From assembly GCF_005047635.1 (NCBI RefSeq), contig NZ_SUKC01000005.1, positions 1-64,000 on the forward strand: 64,000 nt of DNA, written 5' to 3'. Source of the DNA: Arthrobacter sp. CAU 1506 (lineage in GTDB: Bacteria; Actinomycetota; Actinomycetes; Actinomycetales; Micrococcaceae). How positions within the stretch are numbered: position 1 is the stretch's first letter; each line of letters begins with the position of its first letter. The notes beneath the pieces are model-generated. The model worked only from the letters and a program-made list of their open reading frames with translations. It was not told where the DNA came from and did not search any database. The translations under genes and the position numbers were made by a program. Shown one piece after another: positions 9,435 to 16,323 of this stretch.

Positions 9435-9695
9435 TTAGCGGCGGACCGCCCGACGACCGGACAGGCTCTCCGCCACACCGATCAGGAGCACCGCAGCAAC
9501 AACCGCGACGATGAAGCCAAGGACGTTGAGCTCGAAGATGTCACCGGTACCCAGCAGGTTCGCGATGACACCGCCAATGATCGCCCCGACAATGCCAAGC
9601 AGCAGCGTTGCCAAAATCCCCAGGTTCTGCTTTCCGGGCTTGATAAGGCGAGCAAGTGCTCCGATGACAAGCCCAGCGATAATGAAACCGATCAT
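9435..9695 (-). CDS. GlsB/YeaQ/YmgE family stress-response membrane protein
   Basis: 86 residues starting MIGFIIAGLVIGALARLIKP, with three hydrophobic helices rich in Gly and Ala and the family's ARLIKPGKQ-type loop after the first helix. Known family: small transglycosylase-associated inner-membrane proteins linked to general or cell-envelope stress; the exact function is unsettled. The start is preceded on the minus strand by TGAGGAGGCAAC, a good Shine-Dalgarno site. It is a single gene with its own hairpin terminator. Confidence 0.85.
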   Translation of the reverse strand: MIGFIIAGLVIGALARLIKPGKQNLGILATLLLGIVGAIIGGVIANLLGTGDIFELNVLGFIVAVVAAVLLIGVAESLSGRRAVRR

Positions 9696-10050
9696 GTTGC
9701 CTCCTCAGGTTGCGACGCCTCTACGATAAGCATACTTAGCGATCCATCGCAAAACGTTCTATCGCACGGATCGTGCAGTTCGGGTCGCGCAGCCCCCAGC
9801 CGCACGCATACAGGAAGCTCTCGCAGTTCCTGCGGGCGACGTTGACGTGGATCCCGGGAATAGCCAGTGGCATTGCTGGTTCGGAAGCCCGGTTGCCCTC
9901 CGGCTAAAAACGACGCTATCCCCCGCTACAACCCTTATCTAGGCGTGCACGCGCATGCTTAGCTGAACGGATTTGTCCGCTCGGAAACTTGTTGGTGGCA
10001 CTAGTCCAAACACTTCAGGCTGGGCCTGGCCGAAGGAGTCGCCTGCGCTG
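9696..10050. other. Gene-free stretch
   Basis: About 355 bases with no convincing gene, RNA or long repeat. The right part contains two short similar segments (TGCGCTGTTAAA and TGCGTTGTTAAA, near 10044 and 10064), and the left end must hold the promoter of the GlsB/YeaQ gene. Confidence 0.4.
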
Positions 10051-10143
10051 TTAAAAGAGGACCTGCGTTGTTAAAGGCGGAAGCCCGCGCCGGGCAGGAA
10101 CCCGGCGCGGGCCTGTAGCTACATCGGGTCCAATGTGATTCAT
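10051..10143 (-). CDS. Small ORF, 30 residues, unknown
   Basis: Unrecognised. ATG complement at 10141-10143 with an AGGAGG Shine-Dalgarno at 10149-10154, five bases upstream, so the initiation site is textbook although the product is only 30 residues (starts MNHIGPDVATGPRRVPARRG, ends in a hydrophobic TTQVLF). It follows the unknown 223-residue frame on the same strand after 68 bases. The perfect hairpin 10083-10112 sits inside this frame, so the ORF could be a regulatory leader rather than a functional peptide. No family match comes to mind. Confidence 0.4.
   Translation of the reverse strand: MNHIGPDVATGPRRVPARRGLPPLTTQVLF
10083..10112. terminator. Perfect 12-bp GC-rich hairpin
   Basis: GCCCGCGCCGGG (10083-10094) pairs exactly with CCCGGCGCGGGC (10101-10112) around CAGGAA. 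It lies at the end of the small-ORF locus and inside its last frame. No T run follows on either strand; terminator or attenuator function is inferred. Confidence 0.5.
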
Positions 10144-10211
10144 CGGATCCTCCTCGCGAATGTGTCCCCTACAGGACGGCGTATTTAATTGCACTTGCTG
10201 AGCCGGGAACT

Positions 10212-10334
10212 TCAGCGGATGAGCTGCTGGTGCGACAGCAAATCGTCGCGCACTTGTTCCAAGAGCTGATCATCAACACGCACGTTCTGTATTCGTTTCC
10301 ACAGCGAGACGCTCTGGCGGAGCTTGCGGATCAT
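10212..10334 (-). CDS. Possible nested 40-residue product from internal start
   Basis: Inside the 223-residue frame, the ATG at 10332-10334 follows AGGAGGTG (complement of 10341-10348) at seven bases, the strongest ribosome-binding site in the locus. Translation from here gives a basic amphipathic 40-residue peptide starting MIRKLRQSVSLWKRIQNVRV and ending DDLLSHQQLIR. It is in the same frame as the larger protein, so no stop or codon-use signal distinguishes it. It may simply be the real gene, with the upstream part translated weakly or not at all. Confidence 0.35.
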   Translation of the reverse strand: MIRKLRQSVSLWKRIQNVRVDDQLLEQVRDDLLSHQQLIR

Positions 10335-10883
10335 GGCATTCACCTCCTGCCTATCCAAGAAATTCGGCATCCCCGCAGTTGCGGCATGTTCGGGTGCCGG
10401 GCGGGTGGAGTCAACGGTCCGATCGCGCCAAGTCCAGGAGGAGTCGGCTAACTCGTCCACCGACGGCCAGGCGGAATCCGCAGCTTCGCCCGCCGACGAC
10501 CAGGCTGAGTCGGCAATTTCGTCGACTCCCGACCGGAGGGAACCGGCGGCTTCTGACCCGTCGACTGCGGAAACGCTGTCTCCTCGACCGGTGGCTGCAT
10601 CGAGGTCGCGCAGACTTCCGGCGCTGATCAGCTGGCCGTGGCCGAACCGCCCCGCATCGGACAGTGGCGCTTCGGTGGGACCGATGGATCGTTCGGGTGC
10701 AGGCGCTAGAGCTGCATCCAGCGGTTTCATGAGGATTTCCTCTCGGGAGTGTTTGGGATTTTGGGCAGGAAGCATGGCGGAATCCAGGGGAGTTTCAACT
10801 GCCGGCACGGAGCCCATGGCGGTTGTTGCAGCACCGGCTGGGGTGGCCACGTAGGCAGAAGGAAATGCGGTAAGAATGCTCAT
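10212..10883 (-). CDS. Unknown 223-residue protein with 11-residue repeats
   Basis: No family recognised. The frame starts MSILTAFPSAYVATPAGAA after a GAGG site, is rich in Ala, Ser, Asp and Gly, has no clear signal peptide cleavage site, and ends in a charged helical tail (VSLWKRIQNVRVDDQLLEQV). Residues 122-165 form four 11-residue tandem units (EIADSAWSSAG, EAADSAWPSVD, ELADSSWTWRD, RTVDSTRPAPE). Two internal ATGs have their own Shine-Dalgarno sites: M52 (10728-10730, after AGAGGAAATCCTC) and M184 (10332-10334, after AGGAGGTG). The coding region may therefore start at M52, or give several nested products. Expression is likely but unproven. Confidence 0.5.
   Translation of the reverse strand: MSILTAFPSAYVATPAGAATTAMGSVPAVETPLDSAMLPAQNPKHSREEILMKPLDAALAPAPERSIGPTEAPLSDAGRFGHGQLISAGSLRDLDAATGRGDSVSAVDGSEAAGSLRSGVDEIADSAWSSAGEAADSAWPSVDELADSSWTWRDRTVDSTRPAPEHAATAGMPNFLDRQEVNAMIRKLRQSVSLWKRIQNVRVDDQLLEQVRDDLLSHQQLIR
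10389..10520 (-). repeat. Four 33-bp tandem coding repeats
   Basis: These encode the four degenerate 11-residue units of the unknown protein; the shared core is A/V-D-S followed by an aromatic or small residue. Confidence 0.6.
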
Positions 10884-10958
10884 AGCGAAGTCCTCAAACA
10901 GAAGGTGAGGCCTCCGCGCGGGAGAGCTAGAGAAATGCGGTGATTGAGGAAAGGCAGC

Positions 10959-10975
10959 GGTTCACGAAATGAACC
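10959..10975 (-). promoter_or_regulatory. Leader hairpin between two small ORFs
   Basis: GGTTCA (10959-10964) and TGAACC (10970-10975) form a 6-bp stem with a five-base loop; the self-complementary GAACCGGTTC (10971-10980) overlaps it. It lies between the 27-residue ORF and the 223-residue frame, where an attenuator would be placed. Confidence 0.35.
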
Positions 10976-10993
10976 GGTTCAATCAGCGAAGTT

Positions 10994-11077
10994 CTAGTGC
11001 GCAGAAATGGCGGAGGCGGGTCGTCGGAGCGCGGCGAAGGAGTTAAACACTCCGCCCGGCGTCTTGGTCATAATCAC
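10994..11077 (-). CDS. Small ORF, 27 residues, possible leader peptide
   Basis: Unrecognised. A GTG at 11075-11077 (or the in-frame ATG at 11069-11071) follows GGAGGTGGG at 11082-11090 at ideal spacing. The product has 27 residues, with TKTPGGVFNSFAALRRPAS in its centre, and ends in a TAG. It is the first frame of the minus-strand small-ORF locus and is separated from the 223-residue frame by 110 bases containing a hairpin. It might be a leader peptide controlling the downstream frame or an independent peptide; nothing in the sequence decides. Confidence 0.4.
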   Translation of the reverse strand: MIMTKTPGGVFNSFAALRRPASAISAH

Positions 11078-11170
11078 AGATCCCACCTCCCTTTCTTGAT
11101 AGCGCCAATAGAAACAGTCCGGATCCAACCCTCCTGATTGAGAAAGTTCAATCGGACGTTCTTAACGTAC
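11078..11170 (-). promoter_or_regulatory. Probable promoter/operator of the small-ORF locus
   Basis: Upstream of the 27-residue ORF, the minus strand has ACGTTAAGAACGT-type and GATTGA-N6-TCAATC inverted repeats and an AT-richer sequence than its surroundings, with a possible -35 TTGAAC. Clear -10 elements are not seen; the call is positional. Confidence 0.3.
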
Positions 11171-11405
11171 CCGATAACTGATGTTTCTGCCTAGCCAGTT
11201 CGCGGAACTCGTTGAGCTTTTCTTCTTTTCATCGGCGTGTCCTCGGAAACACGCCGCAGTACGACGGCGCGCGATCGGCCACAACCACCAAGAAGGTCAA
11301 CAGCGCGGAAGGCCCGCAGCTCATCGAGTGGGGAATAGTTGCGGCTATCGCCGGCGTGTCGCAGCATCTTTTCGCAAGTCGAATGTCGCCACGTTCCCTG
11401 GGCGG

Positions 11406-11438
11406 CTTCCTGCCGGCTGACCACACACCGGCAGGAAG
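11406..11438. terminator. Perfect 11-bp hairpin
   Basis: CTTCCTGCCGG (11406-11416) and CCGGCAGGAAG (11428-11438) pair exactly around an 11-base loop. The position, downstream of the histidine phosphatase on the minus strand and next to the tandem repeats, fits a terminator; there is no T run. Confidence 0.5.
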
Positions 11439-11530
11439 CGGGATCGGCCGCCGTGTGCCTCGAGCCTGACCGAACACCGGCACGAGGCGGAACCGGCCGC
11501 CGTGTGCCTCGAGCCTGACCGCGAAACGGC
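11417..11530. repeat. 49-bp tandem repeat, two copies plus a partial third
   Basis: Units start at CTGACC at 11417, 11466 and 11515, exactly 49 bases apart. Copies 1 and 2 share the block GGCCGCCGTGTGCCTCGAGC and diverge at a few positions; the third covers only the first bases. Apart from the weak pilin-like frame mentioned in the findings, 11171-11589 holds nothing that looks like a gene. Confidence 0.75.
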
Positions 11531-11560
11531 GGTCATGACTACCCCAACCCGCGTTAGCGC

Positions 11561-11602
11561 CGGTGACTAGAGGTTCCCAGCCCCGGTGGCTAGAGGTTCC
11601 AG
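11561..11602. repeat. Direct repeat duplicating the histidine phosphatase stop region
   Basis: CGGTGACTAGAGGTTCCCAG (11561-11580) and CGGTGGCTAGAGGTTCCAG (11584-11602) are near-identical; the second contains the stop codon of the phosphatase gene on the minus strand. Confidence 0.6.
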
Positions 11603-12351
11603 CCAGCAATTGCGGGCGTCTTCTTGTCCCAGCCCAGCCGGCAGACGGCAGCGGTCTCCAGGACAAAATGCCGGCCCTCGACCGGTTCCATGCCGAGCCA
11701 CCGGGCAGCGAGCACGCGGAGGAAATGTCCGTGTGCCACCAGCAGGACCTGCCGCGGCCCGGATGCTTCGGCGGCCGCGTCGGCGGCCGTGTCGCCGGAG
11801 GCTTGAGTGCCCGCGTCGCCGGAGGTCCCAAGACTCATTTCGGCGGACAGCGCACGGAATTCAGACGTGCTACCGACCGGCATCCGGCCCGCGGAAGCGC
11901 CGCGGAAAGTCCCGCCGCCGGAAGCTGCATCGTCTTCACCGTCGAGTACTTTCGCGATGACATGGTCGGCCCGGTCCGCCACCTGCTGCAGCGACTCGCC
12001 GCCGCGGACGCCGTGGGTCCAGATCAGGTACGAGGGGTCTACCGCCCGGATAGCGGCGCTCTGCAGTCCCTCGTAGTCCCCGTAGTCCCACTCGTGCGCT
12101 TCCGGCACCACTTCCGCTTCCGGATAGCCGGCCAATGCGGCGGTCCGGCGCGCACGGACCAGCGGCGAGGTCAGGACGGTGCGGAAACGGACTCCTGCCA
12201 GCTTCGCGGCGGCGTCGCGGGCCTGTTGCACTCCGGCAGGCGTGAGCTCCAGATCCGTTAGTCCGGTGTACCGGTGGTCCCGCGACCACTCGGTTTCACC
12301 ATGGCGCATCAGCCACAGCACCGGGAAGTCATGCGGATCGGCACCGGCCAT
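11590..12351 (-). CDS. Histidine phosphatase family protein (phosphoglycerate mutase-like)
   Basis: Start at the ATG of MAGADPHDFPVLWLMRHGET (12349-12351), three bases after the pcnA stop; a longer in-frame extension would overlap pcnA. 253 residues. The phosphohistidine motif LMRHGETEWSRDH and the second catalytic region VLLVAHGHFLRVLAARW are intact, with RARRTAALAGYP between them. Known family: broad phosphatases or mutases using a phospho-His intermediate. Odd: about 60 residues rich in Ala, Gly and Ser are inserted just before the VAHGHF motif, making the protein longer than typical members. It is probably co-transcribed with pcnA. Substrate unknown. Confidence 0.85.
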   Translation of the reverse strand: MAGADPHDFPVLWLMRHGETEWSRDHRYTGLTDLELTPAGVQQARDAAAKLAGVRFRTVLTSPLVRARRTAALAGYPEAEVVPEAHEWDYGDYEGLQSAAIRAVDPSYLIWTHGVRGGESLQQVADRADHVIAKVLDGEDDAASGGGTFRGASAGRMPVGSTSEFRALSAEMSLGTSGDAGTQASGDTAADAAAEASGPRQVLLVAHGHFLRVLAARWLGMEPVEGRHFVLETAAVCRLGWDKKTPAIAGWNL

Positions 12352-12353
12352 GG

Positions 12354-13856
12354 CTATTCCCGGTCTCCGCGCGGCGCCGGCGCGCCTTGGTCGACCACCG
12401 GAGCGAATTCCGGCTGCTCCCGCCACCAGGCCAGGAGTTTCGCCTCTGCCTCCTCCGGCGCCGCCGGTCCGTTTTCCAGCCGTTCTTCCAAGAGGAACCT
12501 GTAGGCACGGCCGACCAACGGTCCGGGCTTGATACCCAGCAGTTCCATGATCCGGGCGCCGTCCAGGTCCGGCCGCACGGCGTCCAACTGCTCCTGCTCC
12601 TGCAGGATGGCGATCCGCTGCTCCAGGTCGTCATAGGCAAAGGCGAGCTGCTCCGCCTTGCGCTTGTTGCGGGTGGTGACATCCGAACGGGTCAACCGGT
12701 GCAGTCGTTCCAGCAGCGGCCCGGCGTCGTTGACGTATCGGCGCACAGCCGAATCCGTCCAGCCTGCTTCGCCGTAGCCGTAGAAACGCATGTGCAGTTC
12801 CACCAGCCGGGAGACGGCTTTGATGGTGTCATTGTCGAAGCGCAGCTTCTTCATTCGCTTGGCGGTGAGTTTGGAGCCCACCATGTCATGGTGGCGGAAG
12901 CTGACCGCCCCGGATGGTTCGAAGCGGCGGGTAGCCGGCTTGCCGACGTCGTGCATCAGGGCGGCGAAGCGCAGGACGAAGTCCGGACCCGGCAGCGCGC
13001 CGTCGTCGTCCGTCTCCAGGCTGCACGCCTGCTCCAGCACGGTGAGCGAGTGCTGGTAGACGTCCTTGTGCCGGTGGTGCTCGTCGATTTCCAGCCGCAG
13101 CGCGGAGACTTCCGGCAGCACGCGGTCGGCCAATCCGGTGTCCACCAACAGATCCACGCCCGTCCGCGGATCCTTGCCGTTGACCAGCTTGACCAGTTCG
13201 TCGCGGACGCGTTCGGCGGAGATGATCTCGATCCGGCTGGCCATGTCCTTCATCGCGGCCGCCACCTCGGGCGCCACTGTGACCCCCAGCTGCGAGGCGA
13301 ACCGCGCGGCACGCATCATCCGGAGCGGATCATCGGAGAACGACGACGACGGCGCGCCCGGAGTGCGCAGCAAGCCGGCATGGAGATCCTTCACGCCGCC
13401 GTAGGGGTCTACCAGTTCCAGCGAGGGCAGTCGCAGCGCCATGGCGTTCATGGTGAAATCGCGGCGGAACAAGTCGTCCTCGAGGGAGGTGCCGAACGCC
13501 ACCACGGGCTTGCGGGAATCCGGGTCGTAGGCCTCCGCCCGGTAAGTGGTCACCTCGATCATGTGATCGCCCTTGCGCATGCCGATGGTGCCGAACTCGC
13601 GGCCGATCTCCCAGAACGTGTCCGCCCATTTCTTGACGACGGCGATGGTCGCGTCCGGGTCGGCGTCGGTGGTGAAATCGAGGTCCGGGGAGATCCGGCC
13701 CAGGAACAGGTCGCGCACCGGTCCACCGACCAGCGAGAGCTCGTGTCCCGCGTCCGCAAAAAGCTTTCCCAGTTCGATCACAACGTCCGGCAACGGTAGG
13801 GACGGGGCGTTTGAGCCGGTTGCGGAAGGGAACTGCGAACCAAAAAGGTGAACCAT
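12354..13856 (-). CDS. pcnA: CCA tRNA nucleotidyltransferase
   Basis: 500 residues. Class II nucleotidyltransferase head: LVGGPVRDLFLGRISPDLDF (the G-G-x-V-R-D and DxD signature) in the first 80 residues, the RRDFTMNAMA motif, then an HD domain (FAALMHDVGKPATRR). Known role: adds or repairs the 3' CCA of tRNAs, or in some bacteria polyadenylates RNA; the actinobacterial protein is annotated as the CCA-adding enzyme. It diverges from the NUDIX gene and is followed by the histidine phosphatase. The order pcnA, NUDIX, murJ matches that around mycobacterial Rv3907c-Rv3910. Confidence 0.93.
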   Translation of the reverse strand: MVHLFGSQFPSATGSNAPSLPLPDVVIELGKLFADAGHELSLVGGPVRDLFLGRISPDLDFTTDADPDATIAVVKKWADTFWEIGREFGTIGMRKGDHMIEVTTYRAEAYDPDSRKPVVAFGTSLEDDLFRRDFTMNAMALRLPSLELVDPYGGVKDLHAGLLRTPGAPSSSFSDDPLRMMRAARFASQLGVTVAPEVAAAMKDMASRIEIISAERVRDELVKLVNGKDPRTGVDLLVDTGLADRVLPEVSALRLEIDEHHRHKDVYQHSLTVLEQACSLETDDDGALPGPDFVLRFAALMHDVGKPATRRFEPSGAVSFRHHDMVGSKLTAKRMKKLRFDNDTIKAVSRLVELHMRFYGYGEAGWTDSAVRRYVNDAGPLLERLHRLTRSDVTTRNKRKAEQLAFAYDDLEQRIAILQEQEQLDAVRPDLDGARIMELLGIKPGPLVGRAYRFLLEERLENGPAAPEEAEAKLLAWWREQPEFAPVVDQGAPAPRGDRE

Positions 13857-13958
13857 AGTGACTTAAGCGTGCCAGATGCCGGACACGATGTTTAACAATG
13901 TCCGGGCGGCTCGGCGTCGGCATCCTCAGGTCGTGACAAAAATCGTTAGAGTGGACGC

Positions 13959-14483
13959 ATGGCACACCCGGTCCCGAGCGCCCCGAAGCGCACCCCGCTG
14001 ACAGCGTCAGTGGGCAGCGCCGCGCCCGGACACCATTCGCTGCCTACCGTGGAGGAAATCTCCGCCGGCGGCGTGGTGGTGGATACGTCCACCCCGGACC
14101 TGAATGTGGCGATCATCGCCCGCTTTAATCGCGGCGGACGGCTTGAGTGGTGCCTGCCCAAGGGCCATCCCGAAGGCCGTGAAACCAATGAAGAGGCCGC
14201 CGTCCGCGAAGTTGAAGAAGAAACGGGAATTAAGGGACGGGTGCTGGCCACGCTCGGCAGCATCGACTACTGGTTCACTGTCAGCGGCCATCGCGTCCAC
14301 AAGACCGTGCACCATTTCCTGCTCGAGGCCACCGGCGGCCTGCTCACCATCGAGAATGACCCGGACCACGAGGCAGTCGACGTCGCGTGGGTGCCGTTGG
14401 CCGATCTGGGCCGGAAGCTCTCCTTCCCGAACGAGCGGCGGATCGTAGACCTGGCCCGGGAAGTCCTGCCCGGCCACGTCTGA
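13959..14483 (+). CDS. NUDIX hydrolase
   Basis: 174 residues. The NUDIX box is complete: GHPEGRETNEEAAVREVEEE followed by TGI, fitting G-x5-E-x7-REUxEExGU. An N-terminal extension of about 30 residues precedes the core, which starts near EEISAGGVVVD. Known family: hydrolyses nucleoside diphosphates linked to another group; the exact substrate cannot be read here. It lies just upstream of murJ with a small hairpin and T run between, and is divergent from pcnA. The ATG at 13959 follows a region with a TAGAGT -10-like element, so the transcript may be nearly leaderless. Confidence 0.92.
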   Translation: MAHPVPSAPKRTPLTASVGSAAPGHHSLPTVEEISAGGVVVDTSTPDLNVAIIARFNRGGRLEWCLPKGHPEGRETNEEAAVREVEEETGIKGRVLATLGSIDYWFTVSGHRVHKTVHHFLLEATGGLLTIENDPDHEAVDVAWVPLADLGRKLSFPNERRIVDLAREVLPGHV

Positions 14484-14499
14484 GGCTGCCTGCCGGGTG

Positions 14500-14518
14500 C
14501 GGCCCTCGGGCCGTTTTT
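14500..14518 (+). terminator. Short terminator-like hairpin before murJ
   Basis: CGGCCC-TC-GGGCCG (14500-14513) is followed directly by TTTTT. The stem is only six pairs, so termination may be partial and allow read-through into murJ. Confidence 0.5.
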
Positions 14519-14539
14519 CAGGTGAGAACATAGAGGACA

Positions 14540-16234
14540 ATGTCCGAGACCAAGACCCCCGCCCAAAACCCCGTGCAGCACAGCACGGCCAAGTCCAGCG
14601 CCATCATGGCGGCCGGAACCATGGTGTCCCGGGTCCTGGGCTTCATCCGGACCGCCTTGCTCGCGGTCGCCATCGGTGCCAACACGACGATGGGCGACAT
14701 CTTCGAGAAGGCCAACACCATCCCGAACATCATCTACCTGCTGCTGGCGGGCGGGGTGTTCAATGTGGTGCTGGTGCCGCAGATCATCAAAGCAAGCCAG
14801 AAGAGCGACGGCGGCGCCGACTTTGTCAGCCGGCTGCTCAGCCTGACGCTGCTGGTGCTGGCCGGCATCGCGGCGGTGGCAACCCTTCTGGCCGGACCCA
14901 TCATCTCTGCCCTGACCAGGGACTGGACCCCGGTCATGCTGGAACTGGGCACCGTTTTCGCCATCTGGTGCTTGCCGCAGATTTTCTTCTACGGCCTGTA
15001 TGCGGTGGTGGGCCAGGTTCTCAACGCCCACGGCCGCTTCGGCTGGTACATGTGGGCTCCCGCACTGAACAACGTGGTGGCCATCGGCACGCTGGGACTC
15101 TACATTGCGCTGTACGGCCGCTACCTGCCCGGCCGGGGGGATCCGGAACTCTGGACCGGCGCACAGACCGCGGTATTGGCCGGCGGCACCACACTGGGCA
15201 TTGTGTTGCAGGCGCTCATCCTGCTCTGGCCCCTGGGCCGGTTGGGGCTGGGCCTGAAGCTCAAGCTGGGCTGGCGCGGGATGGGCTTCGCGGCCACCGG
15301 AAAGGTAGCGCTCTGGAGCCTTGCCACCATGGTCATCGCCAACACCGCCTACCTCTTCTACGGGACGATCGCGTCCAGCGCCACCGCTGCCCGTGCCGAG
15401 CTCGCCGGTTCCGGTGCCTCGGTCCCCGGCGAGTATGCGCTGAACACGGCCCAACTGATCGCCATGCTGCCGCATTCGGTTTTTGTCCTCTCTGTGGCCA
15501 CCGTGCTGTTCAACCAACTGTCCCGCCAGCAGTCAACCGGTGCGGTGGACGACGTCCGGCGCACCGTGAGTTCGGGCCTGCGCACTATAGGTGTGGCCAC
15601 CGTTTTCGGTTCGGCTGCTGTGGTGGTGCTGGCCGGTCCGCTGGCCCGGCTGTTTGCCGGTTCCGGCCCCACCGCAGCGGCCTCCGCTGCGTCGATGGGC
15701 CAGGTCCTTGCCATCGTGGCGGCCGGCATGCCGTTCATGAGCATCTACTTCTTCCTGGGACGCGTGTTCTACGCGGAGGAAGATGCCAGGACGCCGCTGA
15801 TCATGCAGGCCATCTGTTCCGGCGCCTCGGTACTGCTGGCCATGCTGATCGCCTGGCTCGTGGATCCCACCATGGTGGTCTACGCGCTGGCCCTGCTGTT
15901 CGCGGTGTTCCATGTGGTCTCGGCCGTGCTGGCGCACCACTTTGCCCGACGCCGGCTGGGAGACTACGGCGCGGGGCACGTCGTGGACACCTACATTCGG
16001 CTCGGCTACGCGGCCCTGGGCTCCGGACTGGTGGGCGCGGGGGTGCTGTGGCTGTTCGGTGGTTACGCTCCTGGCGGATTCGCCTGGCAGTCCATCATTA
16101 CCGCGATGGTGACCATCGCCGTCGTCGGACTGGTGATGGCGCCGGTTTACCTGCTGCTGCTGCGGGCCATGCGTGTCCAAGAGTTGAATGATTTCCTGGC
16201 GCCGATCCTGAAACGGCTGCCCGGACGCGCCTGA
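14540..16234 (+). CDS. murJ: Lipid II flippase MurJ (MviN family)
   Basis: 564 residues, with about 14 hydrophobic helices through the length. The MviN/MurJ start is clear: AGTMVSRVLGFIRTALLAVA, then the helix pair around PNIIYLLLAGGVFNVVLVPQ. Known role: moves the peptidoglycan precursor lipid II across the inner membrane. Unlike mycobacterial MviN, which carries a cytoplasmic pseudokinase and an extracellular sugar-binding-like domain on the same chain, this protein stops after the membrane part; those domains are encoded by the next gene. murJ and the next gene probably act as a split pair. Confidence 0.93.
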   Translation: MSETKTPAQNPVQHSTAKSSAIMAAGTMVSRVLGFIRTALLAVAIGANTTMGDIFEKANTIPNIIYLLLAGGVFNVVLVPQIIKASQKSDGGADFVSRLLSLTLLVLAGIAAVATLLAGPIISALTRDWTPVMLELGTVFAIWCLPQIFFYGLYAVVGQVLNAHGRFGWYMWAPALNNVVAIGTLGLYIALYGRYLPGRGDPELWTGAQTAVLAGGTTLGIVLQALILLWPLGRLGLGLKLKLGWRGMGFAATGKVALWSLATMVIANTAYLFYGTIASSATAARAELAGSGASVPGEYALNTAQLIAMLPHSVFVLSVATVLFNQLSRQQSTGAVDDVRRTVSSGLRTIGVATVFGSAAVVVLAGPLARLFAGSGPTAAASAASMGQVLAIVAAGMPFMSIYFFLGRVFYAEEDARTPLIMQAICSGASVLLAMLIAWLVDPTMVVYALALLFAVFHVVSAVLAHHFARRRLGDYGAGHVVDTYIRLGYAALGSGLVGAGVLWLFGGYAPGGFAWQSIITAMVTIAVVGLVMAPVYLLLLRAMRVQELNDFLAPILKRLPGRA

Positions 16235-16323
16235 CAGAAACGGGAATCGGCTCCGTCACCGGCTAGCATGGAAAGCAAATTATCTAGTCCGGGGCGCCAG
16301 TCCAGGACAGCCGGGAGGAACTA

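Noticed and set aside
12387-13799. 470-codon plus-strand frame opposite pcnA
   Set aside because: Antisense shadow; pcnA on the minus strand has all catalytic motifs.
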